DNA from: Leptospira sp. WS92.C1
Lineage (GTDB): Bacteria; Spirochaetota; Leptospiria; Leptospirales; Leptospiraceae
DNA length: 64,000 nucleotides
Direction: 5' to 3'
NCBI RefSeq assembly: GCF_040833975.1
Contig: NZ_CP162130.1
Coordinates: 1,760,001 to 1,824,000 of the forward strand
The notes under the pieces were generated by a model. That model made no database searches. It was not told the origin of the DNA and saw nothing but the letters and a program-made list of their open reading frames with translations. Of the stretch, positions 27,542 through 42,771 are shown one piece after another. Numbering within the stretch: the stretch's first letter is position 1; each line of letters starts with the position of its first letter. The translations under genes and the position numbers were made by a program.

Positions 27542-29131
27542 ATGAATATAACGCCTTATCAGACTTCTTGTTATTTGGTTGAAGCAGTTTTAGCCTATAG
27601 AACGCTGCATCACTTATTCTTATTTTATAAAAACAGAAAACAAGTCTATCGATTGCATTTTGCCTTTTTACAGATTTCATACGGTTTTTATCTTCTGTTT
27701 TTTACAAAAACGATCAACGCTCACAACGCGCAAGAGGCTCTGATTTGGGAAAGATTGGAAAATTCTTTGACTCCTATCTTTGGAATGTCCTTGGTTCTCT
27801 TTGTAAACAGCTATCGTAGAATTTTTAGCAAGGATTTTGTATCTCTTTATACACTTCTTAATATACTTTTGTCTGCGGTGATTTTGATAGATCCGAATTC
27901 CTATCATATCGGATTGGCTCATGAAAAAAAATTCCCGACGTTGGGAATTGTGATCTACGAAACCGATCAGCCTCTTTTGGTTCAGTATTTTTATTTATCC
28001 GGGATCTTGATGATCATCTGGACATTGTTTAAAGTGATCACTCAGTTTGTCAGAAATTTATTTCGGAATTTGTTTTTTTTGTTCGGTTTGATTCTTTTCT
28101 GCACAAACATTTTTGTAGACATTCTCGTGGCTATGGACATGGTCCCGTTTCCATACACATCTCATTTTAGCTTTTTGATTCTGATGTTTTCCGTGGACTC
28201 TTTTTTGACATTGAATCAATCCGGAAGGGAGCTTAGAGAAGAATTAAAACACGCGCTCGTTTTTCCCGAGGAGTTTGTTCTAAATTCACATGCAACCGTT
28301 TCCGATATCGAGTTTGAGAAGGATGTGGATCTTACATATTCGAGAATAACGGCTTCCCAAAAAGAACCGGATCCGATTTTTATTCGAGCCTTAGGAAATC
28401 TAGAGTTTGAAAAAGGAGGGGTTCGAATTCCCCGAACCGAGATTTCAAGTAAGAAGAAGATGTTGAAACTCATAAAAATTCTTCTCATCCGTTTTGAAAC
28501 GGGAGTTCACCGAGAAGAAATTTTGGAGCTTCTCTGGCCTGGAATGACGGATAAGAACGCTTTGAACGGTTTATATGCTCTTTGTTTTCGCTTGCGGCGA
28601 ATCTTTGAAAATCCCGAAGCGCTCATATTTTCGGAAGATCGTTTGTTTTTTAGACAAGATTTTGTTCAGACCGATTTTCAGATGTTTGAAAAATACTACG
28701 ATTGTGGAACAACGGCTCTTCGAAGAGGGGATACAGAACAAGCAATTCAGGAATTTCGGTCTGCAAGAGAGTTTTATCGGGGTGATTTTTTTGAATTCGA
28801 TCTTTACTTTCCGGAGTCCGAGATCCGAAGAGAATACATCCGAAATAGTTTGATCGAGATCTTTCGTTTTCTTTGCGAACAGGATGAACAACGAAAGGAA
28901 ATGGAGGGACTTCTCGAAGATTCCGCGAGTTGGATTCGTCTGGATAATTTGGATGAGCGTGCTTGGCGATTTCATTTTGAGGCACTTCTTCCTTTGGATC
29001 GCAAAAATGAAGCTCTTAGAAAGTATGAAGAATTTAGAAAATCTTTGAAAAAGGAACTGGGAGTGGATCCGGAACCCGAGACCCTCGCACTGATCGAACG
29101 AATTCGTTCTGGATCGGTCGGTAAGATCTAA
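27542..29131 (+). CDS. Membrane-tethered transcriptional regulator with BTAD (SARP-like) output
   Basis: About 529 residues. The first 220 hold around seven hydrophobic helices. The cytoplasmic part begins with a winged-helix DNA-binding segment ([41 protein letters not shown]). A long helical bacterial transcriptional activator domain follows ([20 protein letters not shown] to [20 protein letters not shown]). This pairing is the SARP/BTAD arrangement known from actinomycete activators, here fused to a membrane sensor. I start at ATG 27542; the frame extends to a TTG at 27488, and neither start has a strong ribosome site. Target genes are unknown; the TRAP operon downstream is a candidate. 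Confidence 0.75.
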   Translation: MNITPYQTSCYLVEAVLAYRTLHHLFLFYKNRKQVYRLHFAFLQISYGFYLLFFTKTINAHNAQEALIWERLENSLTPIFGMSLVLFVNSYRRIFSKDFVSLYTLLNILLSAVILIDPNSYHIGLAHEKKFPTLGIVIYETDQPLLVQYFYLSGILMIIWTLFKVITQFVRNLFRNLFFLFGLILFCTNIFVDILVAMDMVPFPYTSHFSFLILMFSVDSFLTLNQSGRELREELKHALVFPEEFVLNSHATVSDIEFEKDVDLTYSRITASQKEPDPIFIRALGNLEFEKGGVRIPRTEISSKKKMLKLIKILLIRFETGVHREEILELLWPGMTDKNALNGLYALCFRLRRIFENPEALIFSEDRLFFRQDFVQTDFQMFEKYYDCGTTALRRGDTEQAIQEFRSAREFYRGDFFEFDLYFPESEIRREYIRNSLIEIFRFLCEQDEQRKEMEGLLEDSASWIRLDNLDERAWRFHFEALLPLDRKNEALRKYEEFRKSLKKELGVDPEPETLALIERIRSGSVGKI

Positions 29132-29498
29132 AAAACTGTGATATCTTTCGCAGCACTGAGCGTATAAAAATTTGCTTTTCAAAATGAGAGTTTTTATTCA
29201 AGAAAAATCTTTTCTCTGTATTTCTGCAACATCCCTCATGATCGGTAGAAAACACATTGGGGACAGTTGTATTGAATTAAAAGGATTACAGCTTATGGTT
29301 CCTAAGTTCCGATCTTATAAAAAAAGGGACTGATTGAGTTTCCCTGTTTTCAAAACAAGTTCAGCAGAGTGTTCTTGCTTACGGGTTGCATTCTGGGCAT
29401 TCGATATAAAATAAAACGACCATTCTAAAAAAAAATCATGGACGGATGAAGCGCGATGATTCAATTTCATAAAAATCTCAAGCGATCCAGTGCCCGAA
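29132..29498. other. Intergenic region upstream of the TRAP operon
   Basis: About 365 AT-rich bases between two rightward genes. I see no coding frame, RNA gene or strong terminator. The promoter of the TRAP transporter operon probably lies here. Confidence 0.4.
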
Positions 29499-30512
29499 AT
29501 GAGAAATCAAAATTCGAAAATTGTCTTATTTTTATTTGTAACGGTTGTTACAATAAATTCCGTCTCTTGTTCTTTCGTCTATAACGTTACCGGAAGAACC
29601 ATTTCTTCTTACGCTGAAGATCATTTGATTCCGTATATGCTCGAGTCCAAGGATTTGGATTCGATTTGCAGCGCCGGAGTCAGCTTAGTTCCTCTCATCG
29701 CTTCCTTTGAACGCGTAAGTAAACGTCCGGATCTTCCGGTCCTTGTTGCGATGTTAGGTGCCGGAATGTGTGCGGAAAAAAATGCTCAAGAGGCAGAGCT
29801 TCATTATTTGGCCGCGATTCGAAAGGGCAAGGGGGATGAAGCGACCGATTATCAGGCGATCGAAATCCGCAATCACGGTCTCGCTGCAAAACGATACGGA
29901 GAAGCGTATCAACGTTTTAATTCTTACTTTGGAGAATGGAACGGAAACTGTCCTTCTCTTTCTAAGGACGACCAGTTTTACTATTTGATCGGGCTTTCCG
30001 CGAGTTTGCTTGCGATTTTACACGACCGCGCCGCTCAAGGTGTAGGAAACGTGCCGACAGACATTCCATCCATTGTTTCCAACGCTTCCAAATGTTTGAA
30101 TCCGGAAGAATGGTGGGGGGTTCCCATCGCGCTCGAAGCGATCATCTGGCTATCGATTCCGGGTGTGACTCCTGCGGGTAAGGATCCGTTTCAACAATTG
30201 GATCGCGCGGTTGCGTTAGGCGACAAAGCAGGAGTCAGTCTTTCTCGTGCGTTTCAGATTCAGGCTCTTGCAGGAAGAGGAAATTCGGAAGCGATTAAAA
30301 AAGCGGTCAAGGAACATGCGAAGATTTTGGATAAGTCTCAGTCAAAAAAAGAATACCAGCTTTTGGAATCTTACGCGGAACAACTTTCCAGACACGAGTC
30401 CGATAAAATTTGGATCAAAGAAAAAGGTCATCGAGGTCCTTTGCTTCTCGGTAGTTTTCCTCAGGGAAAACGAGACTTAAAAGAAGACGATGATTTGTTG
30501 AAAGGCCTCTAA
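29499..30512 (+). CDS. TRAP-associated lipoprotein (TatT-like)
   Basis: About 337 residues from ATG 29499; a GTG three codons earlier is possible. The signal peptide ends in the lipobox SVSC. The mature part is entirely alpha-helical with repeated segments such as EAELHYLAAIRKG and RYGEAYQRFNSYFGEW, consistent with TPR-like repeats. It immediately precedes a solute-binding protein and a fused TRAP permease. The order matches the TPR-lipoprotein, binding protein and permease order known for the spirochaete TRAP system of Treponema pallidum (TatT, TatP, permease). I infer it is the T component that docks the binding protein. The fold call rests on pattern and context. Confidence 0.65.
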   Translation: MRNQNSKIVLFLFVTVVTINSVSCSFVYNVTGRTISSYAEDHLIPYMLESKDLDSICSAGVSLVPLIASFERVSKRPDLPVLVAMLGAGMCAEKNAQEAELHYLAAIRKGKGDEATDYQAIEIRNHGLAAKRYGEAYQRFNSYFGEWNGNCPSLSKDDQFYYLIGLSASLLAILHDRAAQGVGNVPTDIPSIVSNASKCLNPEEWWGVPIALEAIIWLSIPGVTPAGKDPFQQLDRAVALGDKAGVSLSRAFQIQALAGRGNSEAIKKAVKEHAKILDKSQSKKEYQLLESYAEQLSRHESDKIWIKEKGHRGPLLLGSFPQGKRDLKEDDDLLKGL

Positions 30513-30557
30513 ATAACACCCTTCTATAAAAAAAAATTAGTTGAAAGGAGAGTTTCC

Positions 30558-31565
30558 ATGAAAGGAATCCGTATCTATTTACTTTCGGTTTTGGTGTTTA
30601 CGCTAACGTCTTCCCTTTTCGCCGCAGACCCGGTCAATAAGACGATTTGTGTCTTTGATCCGTCCGGAACCCACGGAGATATTTTTAAATCCGCGCTTCG
30701 TTATCAAGCTCAGGCATTGAGCTGGGGAGTTCGTTTGGAGCCAAAGGCGTATACGGACGAAGTCGTTGCCAATTCTGACTTTAAAGCCGGAAAGTGTAAC
30801 CTCGCTTATCTCACGAGTTTGAGAGTTCGAGGATATGTTCCTCAGTCCGGTTCTGTGGAGGCGATCGGTGCGCTTCCATCTTACGAGCTTTTAAAAAGAA
30901 CCATTGACGTTCTTTCCAATCCGAAAGCGAGACAGTTGAACGTTTCGGGCGAATACGAAACCATGGCGATGTTTCCGGGTGGGGCCGTTTATCTTCTTTT
31001 AAGAGATAAAAAACTTCGTTCGATCAAAGACCTTGCCGGTAAAAAAATTGCTACGCTGACTTATGATCAAGCCGCGACCACGATGGTGGACGTAGTGGGT
31101 TCTTCCATGGTTCCGGCTGAGATTGCGACCTTTGCGGGAATTTTTAACAATGGACGAGCGGACGCTTGTTATTCACCCGCGGTCGGATTTAAACCTCTCG
31201 AACTTATGAAAGGTGTTGCGCCTAACGGAGGAATCGTTAAATTTCCGATAGGACAGCTTACATTTCAGATCGTTGGAAAAACGTCTGATATGCCCGCCGA
31301 TTTTGGAAATCAATCCAGACAATGGGCCGCTACTCAGTTTGAAACCATGCTTGAACTTACCAGAAAGGCCGAAAAAGAAGTGCCCGCAAAGTATTGGTTG
31401 GAAGTTCCGAAAGAAGAAATCAAAGGCTACTTTGAAAAATTCAGAGAGGTTCGGATCAAACTCAGAGACAAGGGAGTTTATCACGCGTCTATTTTGAAGT
31501 TGATGAAAGGGGTCCGTTGTAAGGCAGAGGCAGCAGCGGACGAATGTTCCGAATCCTTAGAATAA
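30558..31565 (+). CDS. TRAP-type periplasmic solute-binding protein
   Basis: A 335-residue protein with a cleavable signal peptide (LSVLVFTLTSSLFA, cleavage before ADP). A strong ribosome site AAGGAGAG lies six bases before ATG. The mature protein has the two-lobed periplasmic binding pattern: an N-terminal lobe opening (KTICVFDPSGTHGD) and a hinge segment (LAGKKIATLTYDQAATTMVD). It belongs to the DctP-like/DUF6091 set of putative solute-binding proteins found next to TRAP permeases. Four Cys residues are present, two at the C-terminus. The substrate is not predictable; family substrates are organic acids and other anions. Confidence 0.78.
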   Translation: MKGIRIYLLSVLVFTLTSSLFAADPVNKTICVFDPSGTHGDIFKSALRYQAQALSWGVRLEPKAYTDEVVANSDFKAGKCNLAYLTSLRVRGYVPQSGSVEAIGALPSYELLKRTIDVLSNPKARQLNVSGEYETMAMFPGGAVYLLLRDKKLRSIKDLAGKKIATLTYDQAATTMVDVVGSSMVPAEIATFAGIFNNGRADACYSPAVGFKPLELMKGVAPNGGIVKFPIGQLTFQIVGKTSDMPADFGNQSRQWAATQFETMLELTRKAEKEVPAKYWLEVPKEEIKGYFEKFREVRIKLRDKGVYHASILKLMKGVRCKAEAAADECSESLE

Positions 31566-31576
31566 ATCAGGAAGAC

Positions 31577-33553
31577 ATGGCAAAAAAAATAGTATCTTGG
31601 GCGGTATTGCTCTTTCTTTTTGTTCCTTTGGTTCAAAGTTTTGGTCAATTAGTCCAAGCTCGAATGCTTGAGCTTGGGGAAACGATCTGGCCTCGTTATG
31701 CGGAAATTCGGATTCATTGTATCGCGGATCAAATCAATTCGGCGAAAAGGGTGGAAGTCAATGCTTCCGATTCCGCACTTTTGGATGAATTGGATTTAGG
31801 ATCCGGTACTTCTTCTAAAACCCCGGTTAAAAAAGAAACAACGACCGCGTCCGCCGCTTTAGCTCCGATGGAACTTAGCTTCGGACAAAAATTATACTGC
31901 GGAACGGAACGCAAACTTTCCACGATCACGATCTTTGCGATCGATTATATTCCGATGACGATGGTGATTCTTTTGCTTGTTGCCGGAATCGTATCCACGA
32001 CCAGACGTTATCATATCGCCCTGAAAAATCCAGAAAATAGAAAGGAAGAATTGGCTTCGGAGATCAGTCAGATTTTCGCGAATCTGATCCTGATTTTTTC
32101 GGCTTCTTATATGCTTCCTTTTAGCAAGGGAGTGGAGGCGCAGATCCAAGTCTTATGGATCATAGGTTTGGCCTTTTTAACTGGATTGAATGTTTATAAT
32201 ATTCAAAAATCAGAATTCTCTAACGTTTCAAAAGGACAAGAAAAGAGTAGGTTTTCAGAAATCCTTTTGGCGATTCCGTTATACTGTTGGATGGCTTTTG
32301 TCTGTGGAATTTACTTCGCTTTGTTCGAACATCACCCTGCCGGTCTTGCGATTTATCTCCAAAAGCTAACCGCACACGCGACCCTTTATATCCAGATCGG
32401 ATTGTATGTATGGACCGGGATTTTACTCCGCGATACTTCTCTTGGAAGAAGATTTTTCGATCTTTTAAAACCTTGGAGGCTCCCCGCTGAACTTTTGGCG
32501 GTAATCGTAGTGATCGCGGCGGCGCTTCCTACCGCTTATAGTGGAGCTTCCGGAATCGTTGTTTTAGCCTTGGGAGCGACTATTTTTGTGGAACTCAGAA
32601 GGGCGGGAGCGTCTCAGGAAAGAGCATTAGCCGCAACTGCAATGAGCGGTAGTTTGGGAGTGGTTTTACCACCTTGTCTTCTTGTGGTAATCGTGGCTTC
32701 TTTGAATCTGGACGTGACCACGGATGAACTTTTTTACTGGGGTTGGAGGGTTTTTGCGATTTCGACCACTTTGTTTTTAATCGTCAGTTGGTTTTTGAGA
32801 AAGGATTCTTGGAGAATTCAGCCCGAACAAAATGCACTCAAAACCACCTGGTCCGTGTTCAAACCGTTTAGTTTATATATTCTGATTGCCGCGGTAATCG
32901 TATTCGTTCTTGTATTCGGGTTAAATACTCATTTTGACGAACATACAGCTCCGTATATGCTTCCGATCGCGATGTTGGCTCTGATTTACTGGGATCACAA
33001 ACAAAGTCTGAAAGAACACCATCCCGCTTCCGGCGCAAGAGACGTTGTCAAAATTTCAAGAACCTCTTACGATACCGGTTCGCATTTGGGTGCTTTGTTG
33101 ATGTTGATGGGGCTTTCCGCTTGTATGGGCGGTGTCTTTGAACGTTCCAATGTGATCAATCTTTTCCCGACTCAATTGGGGTCTCCTTTGTCAGCGATGA
33201 TCGTTTTGACGATCGTTCTCGTAATCATCGGAATGTTGATGGATCCATACGGAGCCGTGATCCTTGTGTCCGTTACTCTATATCCGATCGCAAAGGCGAA
33301 CGGGATTCATCCGTTGAATTTTTGGATGACTGCATTGGTCTCTTTTGAACTCGGCTATTTGACTCCGCCGGTCGCACTCAACCATCTTTTGACAAAACAC
33401 GTTGTGAGGGAATATCTGGAAAAGGAACCGCAGATCCATCATGCAAGTTTCTTTGCGAGATACGAACGTGTGATCGTTCCGATCCTAGTGCTCTTTTTGA
33501 CGCTGATCGTAACGGCATTCGGACCGATCCTGTATCAAAGTTGGAATTCTTAA
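31577..33553 (+). CDS. TRAP transporter fused permease (DctQM-like)
   Basis: About 658 residues with around sixteen hydrophobic helices. The N-terminal 300 residues correspond to the small DctQ subunit plus an extra periplasmic loop with a Ser/Thr-rich segment (about 60-110). The C-terminal part matches the large DctM permease (AALPTAYSGASGIVVLALGAT, SGSLGVVLPPCLLVVIVAS, FELGYLTPPVALNHLL). The TRAP class uses a sodium or proton gradient with the binding protein encoded upstream. I choose ATG 31577 because the earlier ATG at 31544 lies inside the preceding gene. A clear terminator follows. Confidence 0.85.
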   Translation: MAKKIVSWAVLLFLFVPLVQSFGQLVQARMLELGETIWPRYAEIRIHCIADQINSAKRVEVNASDSALLDELDLGSGTSSKTPVKKETTTASAALAPMELSFGQKLYCGTERKLSTITIFAIDYIPMTMVILLLVAGIVSTTRRYHIALKNPENRKEELASEISQIFANLILIFSASYMLPFSKGVEAQIQVLWIIGLAFLTGLNVYNIQKSEFSNVSKGQEKSRFSEILLAIPLYCWMAFVCGIYFALFEHHPAGLAIYLQKLTAHATLYIQIGLYVWTGILLRDTSLGRRFFDLLKPWRLPAELLAVIVVIAAALPTAYSGASGIVVLALGATIFVELRRAGASQERALAATAMSGSLGVVLPPCLLVVIVASLNLDVTTDELFYWGWRVFAISTTLFLIVSWFLRKDSWRIQPEQNALKTTWSVFKPFSLYILIAAVIVFVLVFGLNTHFDEHTAPYMLPIAMLALIYWDHKQSLKEHHPASGARDVVKISRTSYDTGSHLGALLMLMGLSACMGGVFERSNVINLFPTQLGSPLSAMIVLTIVLVIIGMLMDPYGAVILVSVTLYPIAKANGIHPLNFWMTALVSFELGYLTPPVALNHLLTKHVVREYLEKEPQIHHASFFARYERVIVPILVLFLTLIVTAFGPILYQSWNS

Positions 33554-33578
33554 AAAAATAGATTTTTATCTTTGAAGG

Positions 33579-33613
33579 AAAAGCCCTGGCTCGGAAAGAG
33601 TGAGGGCTTTTTT
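33579..33613 (+). terminator. Rho-independent terminator of the TRAP operon
   Basis: AAAGCCCT (33580-33587) pairs with AGGGCTTT (33603-33610), followed by further T residues. The hairpin starts 26 bases after the permease stop. Confidence 0.8.
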
Positions 33614-34074
33614 ATGAGAGGTTAAATGGAAAGGCCGGACCTGAATGAGTTTATTAAACGTAAAGAATGGATCAATCGGAGTGAGCTGAGCGTTCGTTTG
33701 TCTCCAAATGATTCAACGGAAATTTTTAATCCGGGTTTGAGTTTTGCAAATCAAAAATTTTCCGTGATTCTATTTCAGACGGACTTGAAGTCCGATTTCA
33801 ACCTTTTTTTCGAGAAGATTTAGTTTGTCGGAAAAACTGAAGCTGGGAATTTTACAAGAGAAAAGGGTCCATTGCAAAAAAAGAAATTTCTTTCATTGAT
33901 AGATTCAAAATTATGAATCTAATTCAATCCAACTGTTTTTGGAAGTTTCAGGATAGAATCTTTGCGTTTGTCTTTGTGAAATTCTAAAGATTGGTATCAA
34001 TAAACGGACCGTATCATGTAAAACGGTTTCTCGTTCAGGTTCATATCATAAACCGAAGAGGAAATGAATTTTGG
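33614..34074. other. Intergenic region between convergent genes
   Basis: About 460 bases. A 65-codon plus-strand frame at 33626 has no ribosome site or recognisable domain and contains a palindromic repeat, so I do not call it a gene. Nothing else stands out. Confidence 0.4.
33780..33794. repeat. CGGACTTxAAGTCCG palindrome, copy 2
   Basis: A perfect 7-bp inverted repeat around one base, identical in its arms to 24616-24630 and 43489-43503. The flanks of this copy differ from the other two, so the palindrome is the conserved core. Confidence 0.65.
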
Positions 34075-35175
34075 CTATGATTGTTTTCGAGCTACTGCGA
34101 TTAACGCAGAAGTTTCCAGGACATTCTTTCCGTATCTCCGATTCAGAATTCTTCCGCAATCCAGGATCAGATCCCGAGAATTTGCGTATTTTTTTTCAGA
34201 AAGGGCCGCTTGAAGCTGTTTCACAAATTCTCCGGAAGGGATTCCGATCGTGGAATAAATTCGATCCGAGGCGATGACCCAGAATTCTCCTAATTTGAGG
34301 GTTATTTTGTTGAGCTCCAGATCGGCCGCTTTGTAATCAAAATAGCGAGTCTTTTTATTTTTTTCCAAAGAGATCAACTCTTCTTTTCTATAAACAAAAG
34401 CGGGTAGATCCTGAAAGTGGATATACCCGAGTTCTCCGGTCCTTGTCTCCAGATAAAATAAGGATAAATTTAAAAATGGAATCGGCATCTTGGAAAGAGT
34501 TTTTCCGATTTTAAAAACCAATTCTTCTCCGCGGATTCCGGATGTCTCGTTGGCTAATGAAAAAATTCCTTCCAGTCTCGCCTTAAACGCAGATTCTAAA
34601 ACGCCGGGACTGGGGAAACCCGCGAGCACACCCATACATCCGTCCGAAGTGGGGATGACGTTCACATAATCACAGTTAGAGTCACCGCTCATTCTTGGAA
34701 AAAGAGAAATATCGAGATTGCGGATCTTAGGCAGTTGAATTCTATAAAAGGATCTTTGAATTCCGTCCGAAAGCTCCCTCGTTTTTTCGCTCTGAAATTC
34801 CTGAGATCCGGAATCCTCCAATTCTTTTTGTTGAAAGAATTTTAATCGAAACGCTCTTACGAGTTCTCCGATCTCATCGTCTCTTTCTGCTACCGGATTT
34901 TCTTCGTATACGTCGCTTCCCCAATCCTGAACCAGAGTGACTAAGGATCGCATCGAAGAGTATATGAGCTTTATTGCATAGAATACAAGAGAGGCTAAAA
35001 GAGCGGAGAATGAAACAGAAAGAGCAAGACGAATCGTTAAGGAGATCGCCTTATTCTGACCTAAAGGGGATTTGAGAATGATGTCGTCCGTTACAGTATA
35101 AACCAGAAAGAATAAAAAACTGAGAACGAAAACGGCGATCGGAAGTTTGAGTTTGGAAGGAATTTTGGTCAGCAA
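34075..35175 (-). CDS. Membrane-anchored HAMP protein with degenerate SpoIIE/PP2C-like domain
   Basis: A 366-residue protein with two N-terminal membrane helices (about 10-32 and 45-70) and a HAMP-like linker ending in [11 protein letters not shown]. The C-terminal domain is laid out like SpoIIE/PP2C ([48 protein letters not shown]). The metal aspartates of the active family (GGD, GDVSGHG, SDG, DDMT) are mostly altered or missing, so it is probably a pseudo-phosphatase that binds a partner. It begins one base after the TatC stop and is thus the last gene of a tatA-tatC operon, an unusual partnership. Confidence 0.7.
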   Translation of the reverse strand: MLTKIPSKLKLPIAVFVLSFLFFLVYTVTDDIILKSPLGQNKAISLTIRLALSVSFSALLASLVFYAIKLIYSSMRSLVTLVQDWGSDVYEENPVAERDDEIGELVRAFRLKFFQQKELEDSGSQEFQSEKTRELSDGIQRSFYRIQLPKIRNLDISLFPRMSGDSNCDYVNVIPTSDGCMGVLAGFPSPGVLESAFKARLEGIFSLANETSGIRGEELVFKIGKTLSKMPIPFLNLSLFYLETRTGELGYIHFQDLPAFVYRKEELISLEKNKKTRYFDYKAADLELNKITLKLGEFWVIASDRIYSTIGIPSGEFVKQLQAALSEKKYANSRDLILDCGRILNRRYGKNVLETSALIAVARKQS

Positions 35176-35176
35176 T

Positions 35177-35971
<795 letters not shown>

Positions 35972-35982
35972 TCCGCGGATGG

Positions 35983-36240
35983 TCAGGTAGATTTTGATTT
36001 TTTAGATTTGGAAGTTTTTGTCTGAGCCTCTTCCTTGGGAGCCGATTGCTCTTGGCTGATTTGGTTGGAAGGCTCGTCCGATTCCCCCGTTAAGGATTTT
36101 CGAAACGATCTGATTCCGTCTCCGAGATCCTTTGCTAAGGATGGTAATCTCTTTCCTCCGAAAAGTAAGAGTGCGATAAAGAGGATGAGTAGAATTTCAG
36201 TCCATCCGAGTGACCCGAAGACTGCCAGTGGTGCGAACAT
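35983..36240 (-). CDS. tatA: Sec-independent protein translocase TatA/TatE family
   Basis: An 85-residue protein with one N-terminal membrane helix ([20 protein letters not shown]), the hinge FGGKRLP, and the amphipathic helix with [16 protein letters not shown]. It has the usual charged tail rich in Glu, Lys and Ser. It forms the TatA pore component with TatC, encoded 11 bases downstream. No tatB is visible here, so this may be a minimal TatAC system. Confidence 0.95.
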   Translation of the reverse strand: MFAPLAVFGSLGWTEILLILFIALLLFGGKRLPSLAKDLGDGIRSFRKSLTGESDEPSNQISQEQSAPKEEAQTKTSKSKKSKST

Positions 36241-36787
36241 AGTGATACCTCAACCAGTGTTTAAGAGCAAGAAACGCATTTATGAAAAAGTCTTTTTTAT
36301 AGACTACGTCTCTTCGTTAGACTTTCCCTTCGCTTTTATCTGTCAAATAGTAAGTAAAATGAGGAAGGGCCCGTTTGGATTTGATTTGGTCTTTCTCGTT
36401 TGTTTTTGGAAAACGGTTTCTTTTTCCGGAATTCTCTCTAAAACGGATTTATGGAATTATCAGTTCTCGGTCAATCCTCCGGTCCCGTCCAGCCGGAGTC
36501 AAATTCGGCGTTAGGATCTCCTTCTTTGAATGTTTCTCCGGATCCGGGAGCTTCCGAAAAGGTCGAAGGAATCCTTGTATCGGATCCGATTTCCCCAAAA
36601 GGAGGGATTGTGGATGCCCAGGTTTAGAATTTGGACTCAAACATTCTTTGTGTTTCGAATTCGACAAGAAATGGAAGCGGGAAATTTCTTTGAAAATGTG
36701 ACGATTCTTGAGCGCTTGTTTTCGGCGAACTTTGGAATTTTCCGATACTTTAAGTATATCAGGTTGGGAAAAAGACTGTAATTAAGT
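36241..36787. other. Intergenic region between divergent genes
   Basis: About 545 bases separate tatA (leftward) from the helical protein gene (rightward). It contains a 58-codon frame described separately, but otherwise no recognised feature. Promoters for both flanking units must lie here. Confidence 0.4.
36451..36627 (+). CDS. Possible small protein or gene fragment
   Basis: A 58-codon frame from ATG to TAG, rich in Pro, Ser and Gly (LGQSSGPVQPESNSALGSP, VEGILVSDPISPKGGIVDAQ). Its composition is unlike the Phe/Lys-rich chance frames in this genome. There is no ribosome site, and an in-frame TAA lies four codons upstream. It could be the remnant of a longer gene or a linker-rich fragment. 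I cannot name a family. Confidence 0.28.
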   Translation: MELSVLGQSSGPVQPESNSALGSPSLNVSPDPGASEKVEGILVSDPISPKGGIVDAQV

Positions 36788-37600
<813 letters not shown>

Positions 37601-37601
37601 G

Positions 37602-37972
<371 letters not shown>

Positions 37973-37981
37973 CTCTATCAT

Positions 37982-40141
<2,160 letters not shown>

Positions 40142-40158
40142 ACGAGGGAGAGATCAGA

Positions 40159-41289
<1,131 letters not shown>

Positions 41290-41332
41290 AATAGATTTTC
41301 AAATGTTCTCGTCAGAAAAGAACGGGATAAAA

Positions 41333-42490
41333 ATGAATACTTGCCGCAACTTACTGATGGGAAAACTGATTCCTATCTTAATCCTATCCTTTGCCGGACT
41401 CGTTCCGACGAGTTCCCTATTCGCCCAAGTTACCTGTACCGGAGCGGCTTGTTCGGTGATACCGAACAATGTAAGTTCGCAGTTCAACGGACTCGAAAAT
41501 GAAATCCGTACAAAATATTTGGATCCAGTCGTTAGGTCGATGGTTGATTCCGCGGTTCTTACCACAATCAACTCATCCATGATGGGTCCAGGAACCATCA
41601 ATCGGTTCCAAATTGGAGCAGGGGTTTCCGGAGCAGGGATTAAAAACGAGGACATTCAAATTCAATATGCAGGTATCAATTTACCGAATCTTCCCAATGG
41701 TGGGGCTTCCCTCAGCCCTTCTTTGATGGCAGGGGTCAATTTAGGTTGGCTTGCGATGCAAGGTCAGTCGAATCAGCCGGACGAAAACCGATCCTTTTTA
41801 CATAGGATCAACATTTTTGTTCACGGATATCAGGGAAATCTAGGTCAAGGGGATTTGAAATCTTTGACCGGCGAAGGTGGAAACGATTTTCGTCTTGCCG
41901 GAAATTTTAACTCATTTGGGGCGACCGTTCGATTTCAGCTTCTCAAAGAACGTTATACTCGTTGGGATCTTTTCGGGTTTACAGGTCTGAGTTTGGGAGT
42001 CGGTTTTCATAGAAAGACCGAGGAACTCTCGCTTGGATACACTCCGAGTCAATTTCCAAAGGTTGCTTTTGGTCCGGCTTCCGGACGCTGGGATGCGGAT
42101 TTTAGTTTAGATTATCGTGCTCGCACCGAATCTCTTCCGATTGATATTCGAACCGGGGTTCGACTTTTTTACATTCTTACGCTGTTTGTAGGTGGTGGTA
42201 TCAGTCAAAATACAGGAAGTTCTCAAATGAATCTACTGGTTCAGGGACCGATGACCTTAACCCTGGACGCAGCCGCGGCTGGATTGCCCTTACAATTTTT
42301 GCAAGGGTATCAAAACGCCTCTTCCGGAGACTTATCGATTCGTACCGGCGGAGAGGCTAAGGCAAAGAATAGTTTAAATTACGCCGTGGGTGGATTGGAA
42401 ATCAATCTACTTACATTTAAAATCTTGCTGGAAGGTCTTGTTTCGGAGAAGTTTTATTCTGCGAATGTCGGTGTAAAATTTGCACTTTAG
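41333..42490 (+). CDS. Outer-membrane beta-barrel-like exported protein
   Basis: About 385 residues from ATG 41333; the open frame starts at 41303. The signal peptide (LIPILILSFAGLVPTSSLFA, cleavage before QV) is followed by a short Cys-containing segment (VTCTGAACSV). Alternating hydrophobic strands rich in Gly and aromatics continue to the C-terminus (FYSANVGVKFAL). This pattern fits an outer-membrane protein, but I cannot count strands reliably or name the family. The C-terminal residue is Leu rather than the classical Phe. Confidence 0.65.
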   Translation: MNTCRNLLMGKLIPILILSFAGLVPTSSLFAQVTCTGAACSVIPNNVSSQFNGLENEIRTKYLDPVVRSMVDSAVLTTINSSMMGPGTINRFQIGAGVSGAGIKNEDIQIQYAGINLPNLPNGGASLSPSLMAGVNLGWLAMQGQSNQPDENRSFLHRINIFVHGYQGNLGQGDLKSLTGEGGNDFRLAGNFNSFGATVRFQLLKERYTRWDLFGFTGLSLGVGFHRKTEELSLGYTPSQFPKVAFGPASGRWDADFSLDYRARTESLPIDIRTGVRLFYILTLFVGGGISQNTGSSQMNLLVQGPMTLTLDAAAAGLPLQFLQGYQNASSGDLSIRTGGEAKAKNSLNYAVGGLEINLLTFKILLEGLVSEKFYSANVGVKFAL

Positions 42491-42771
42491 AAGAACGGCA
42501 CGTTTCTTGCATTCTTATTGATAGATTCTTTTGAACTTAAGATTCTATTTTATCGGATAACCTCGAAATCCAAGCTTTGATGACAAAGGCCGATTCCGAA
42601 AACCGCTTCTCATCGTTCTTATTCTGCGTTCTTTCGACTTAGGGAAAGAACGCGGTATAAACGGTAAGAGAAATCTGAGTTCGGAGTCGGAGGATTTGTC
42701 GTTGCCTCGTAAACTTCAGTTTATGGGGTGATTGCTTTAGAAATAAACACTATGCTTTCGAGGGGACCGTT

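Noticed and set aside
33626..33823. 65-codon frame after the TRAP terminator
   Set aside because: No ribosome site or domain, and it runs through the CGGACTTxAAGTCCG palindrome.
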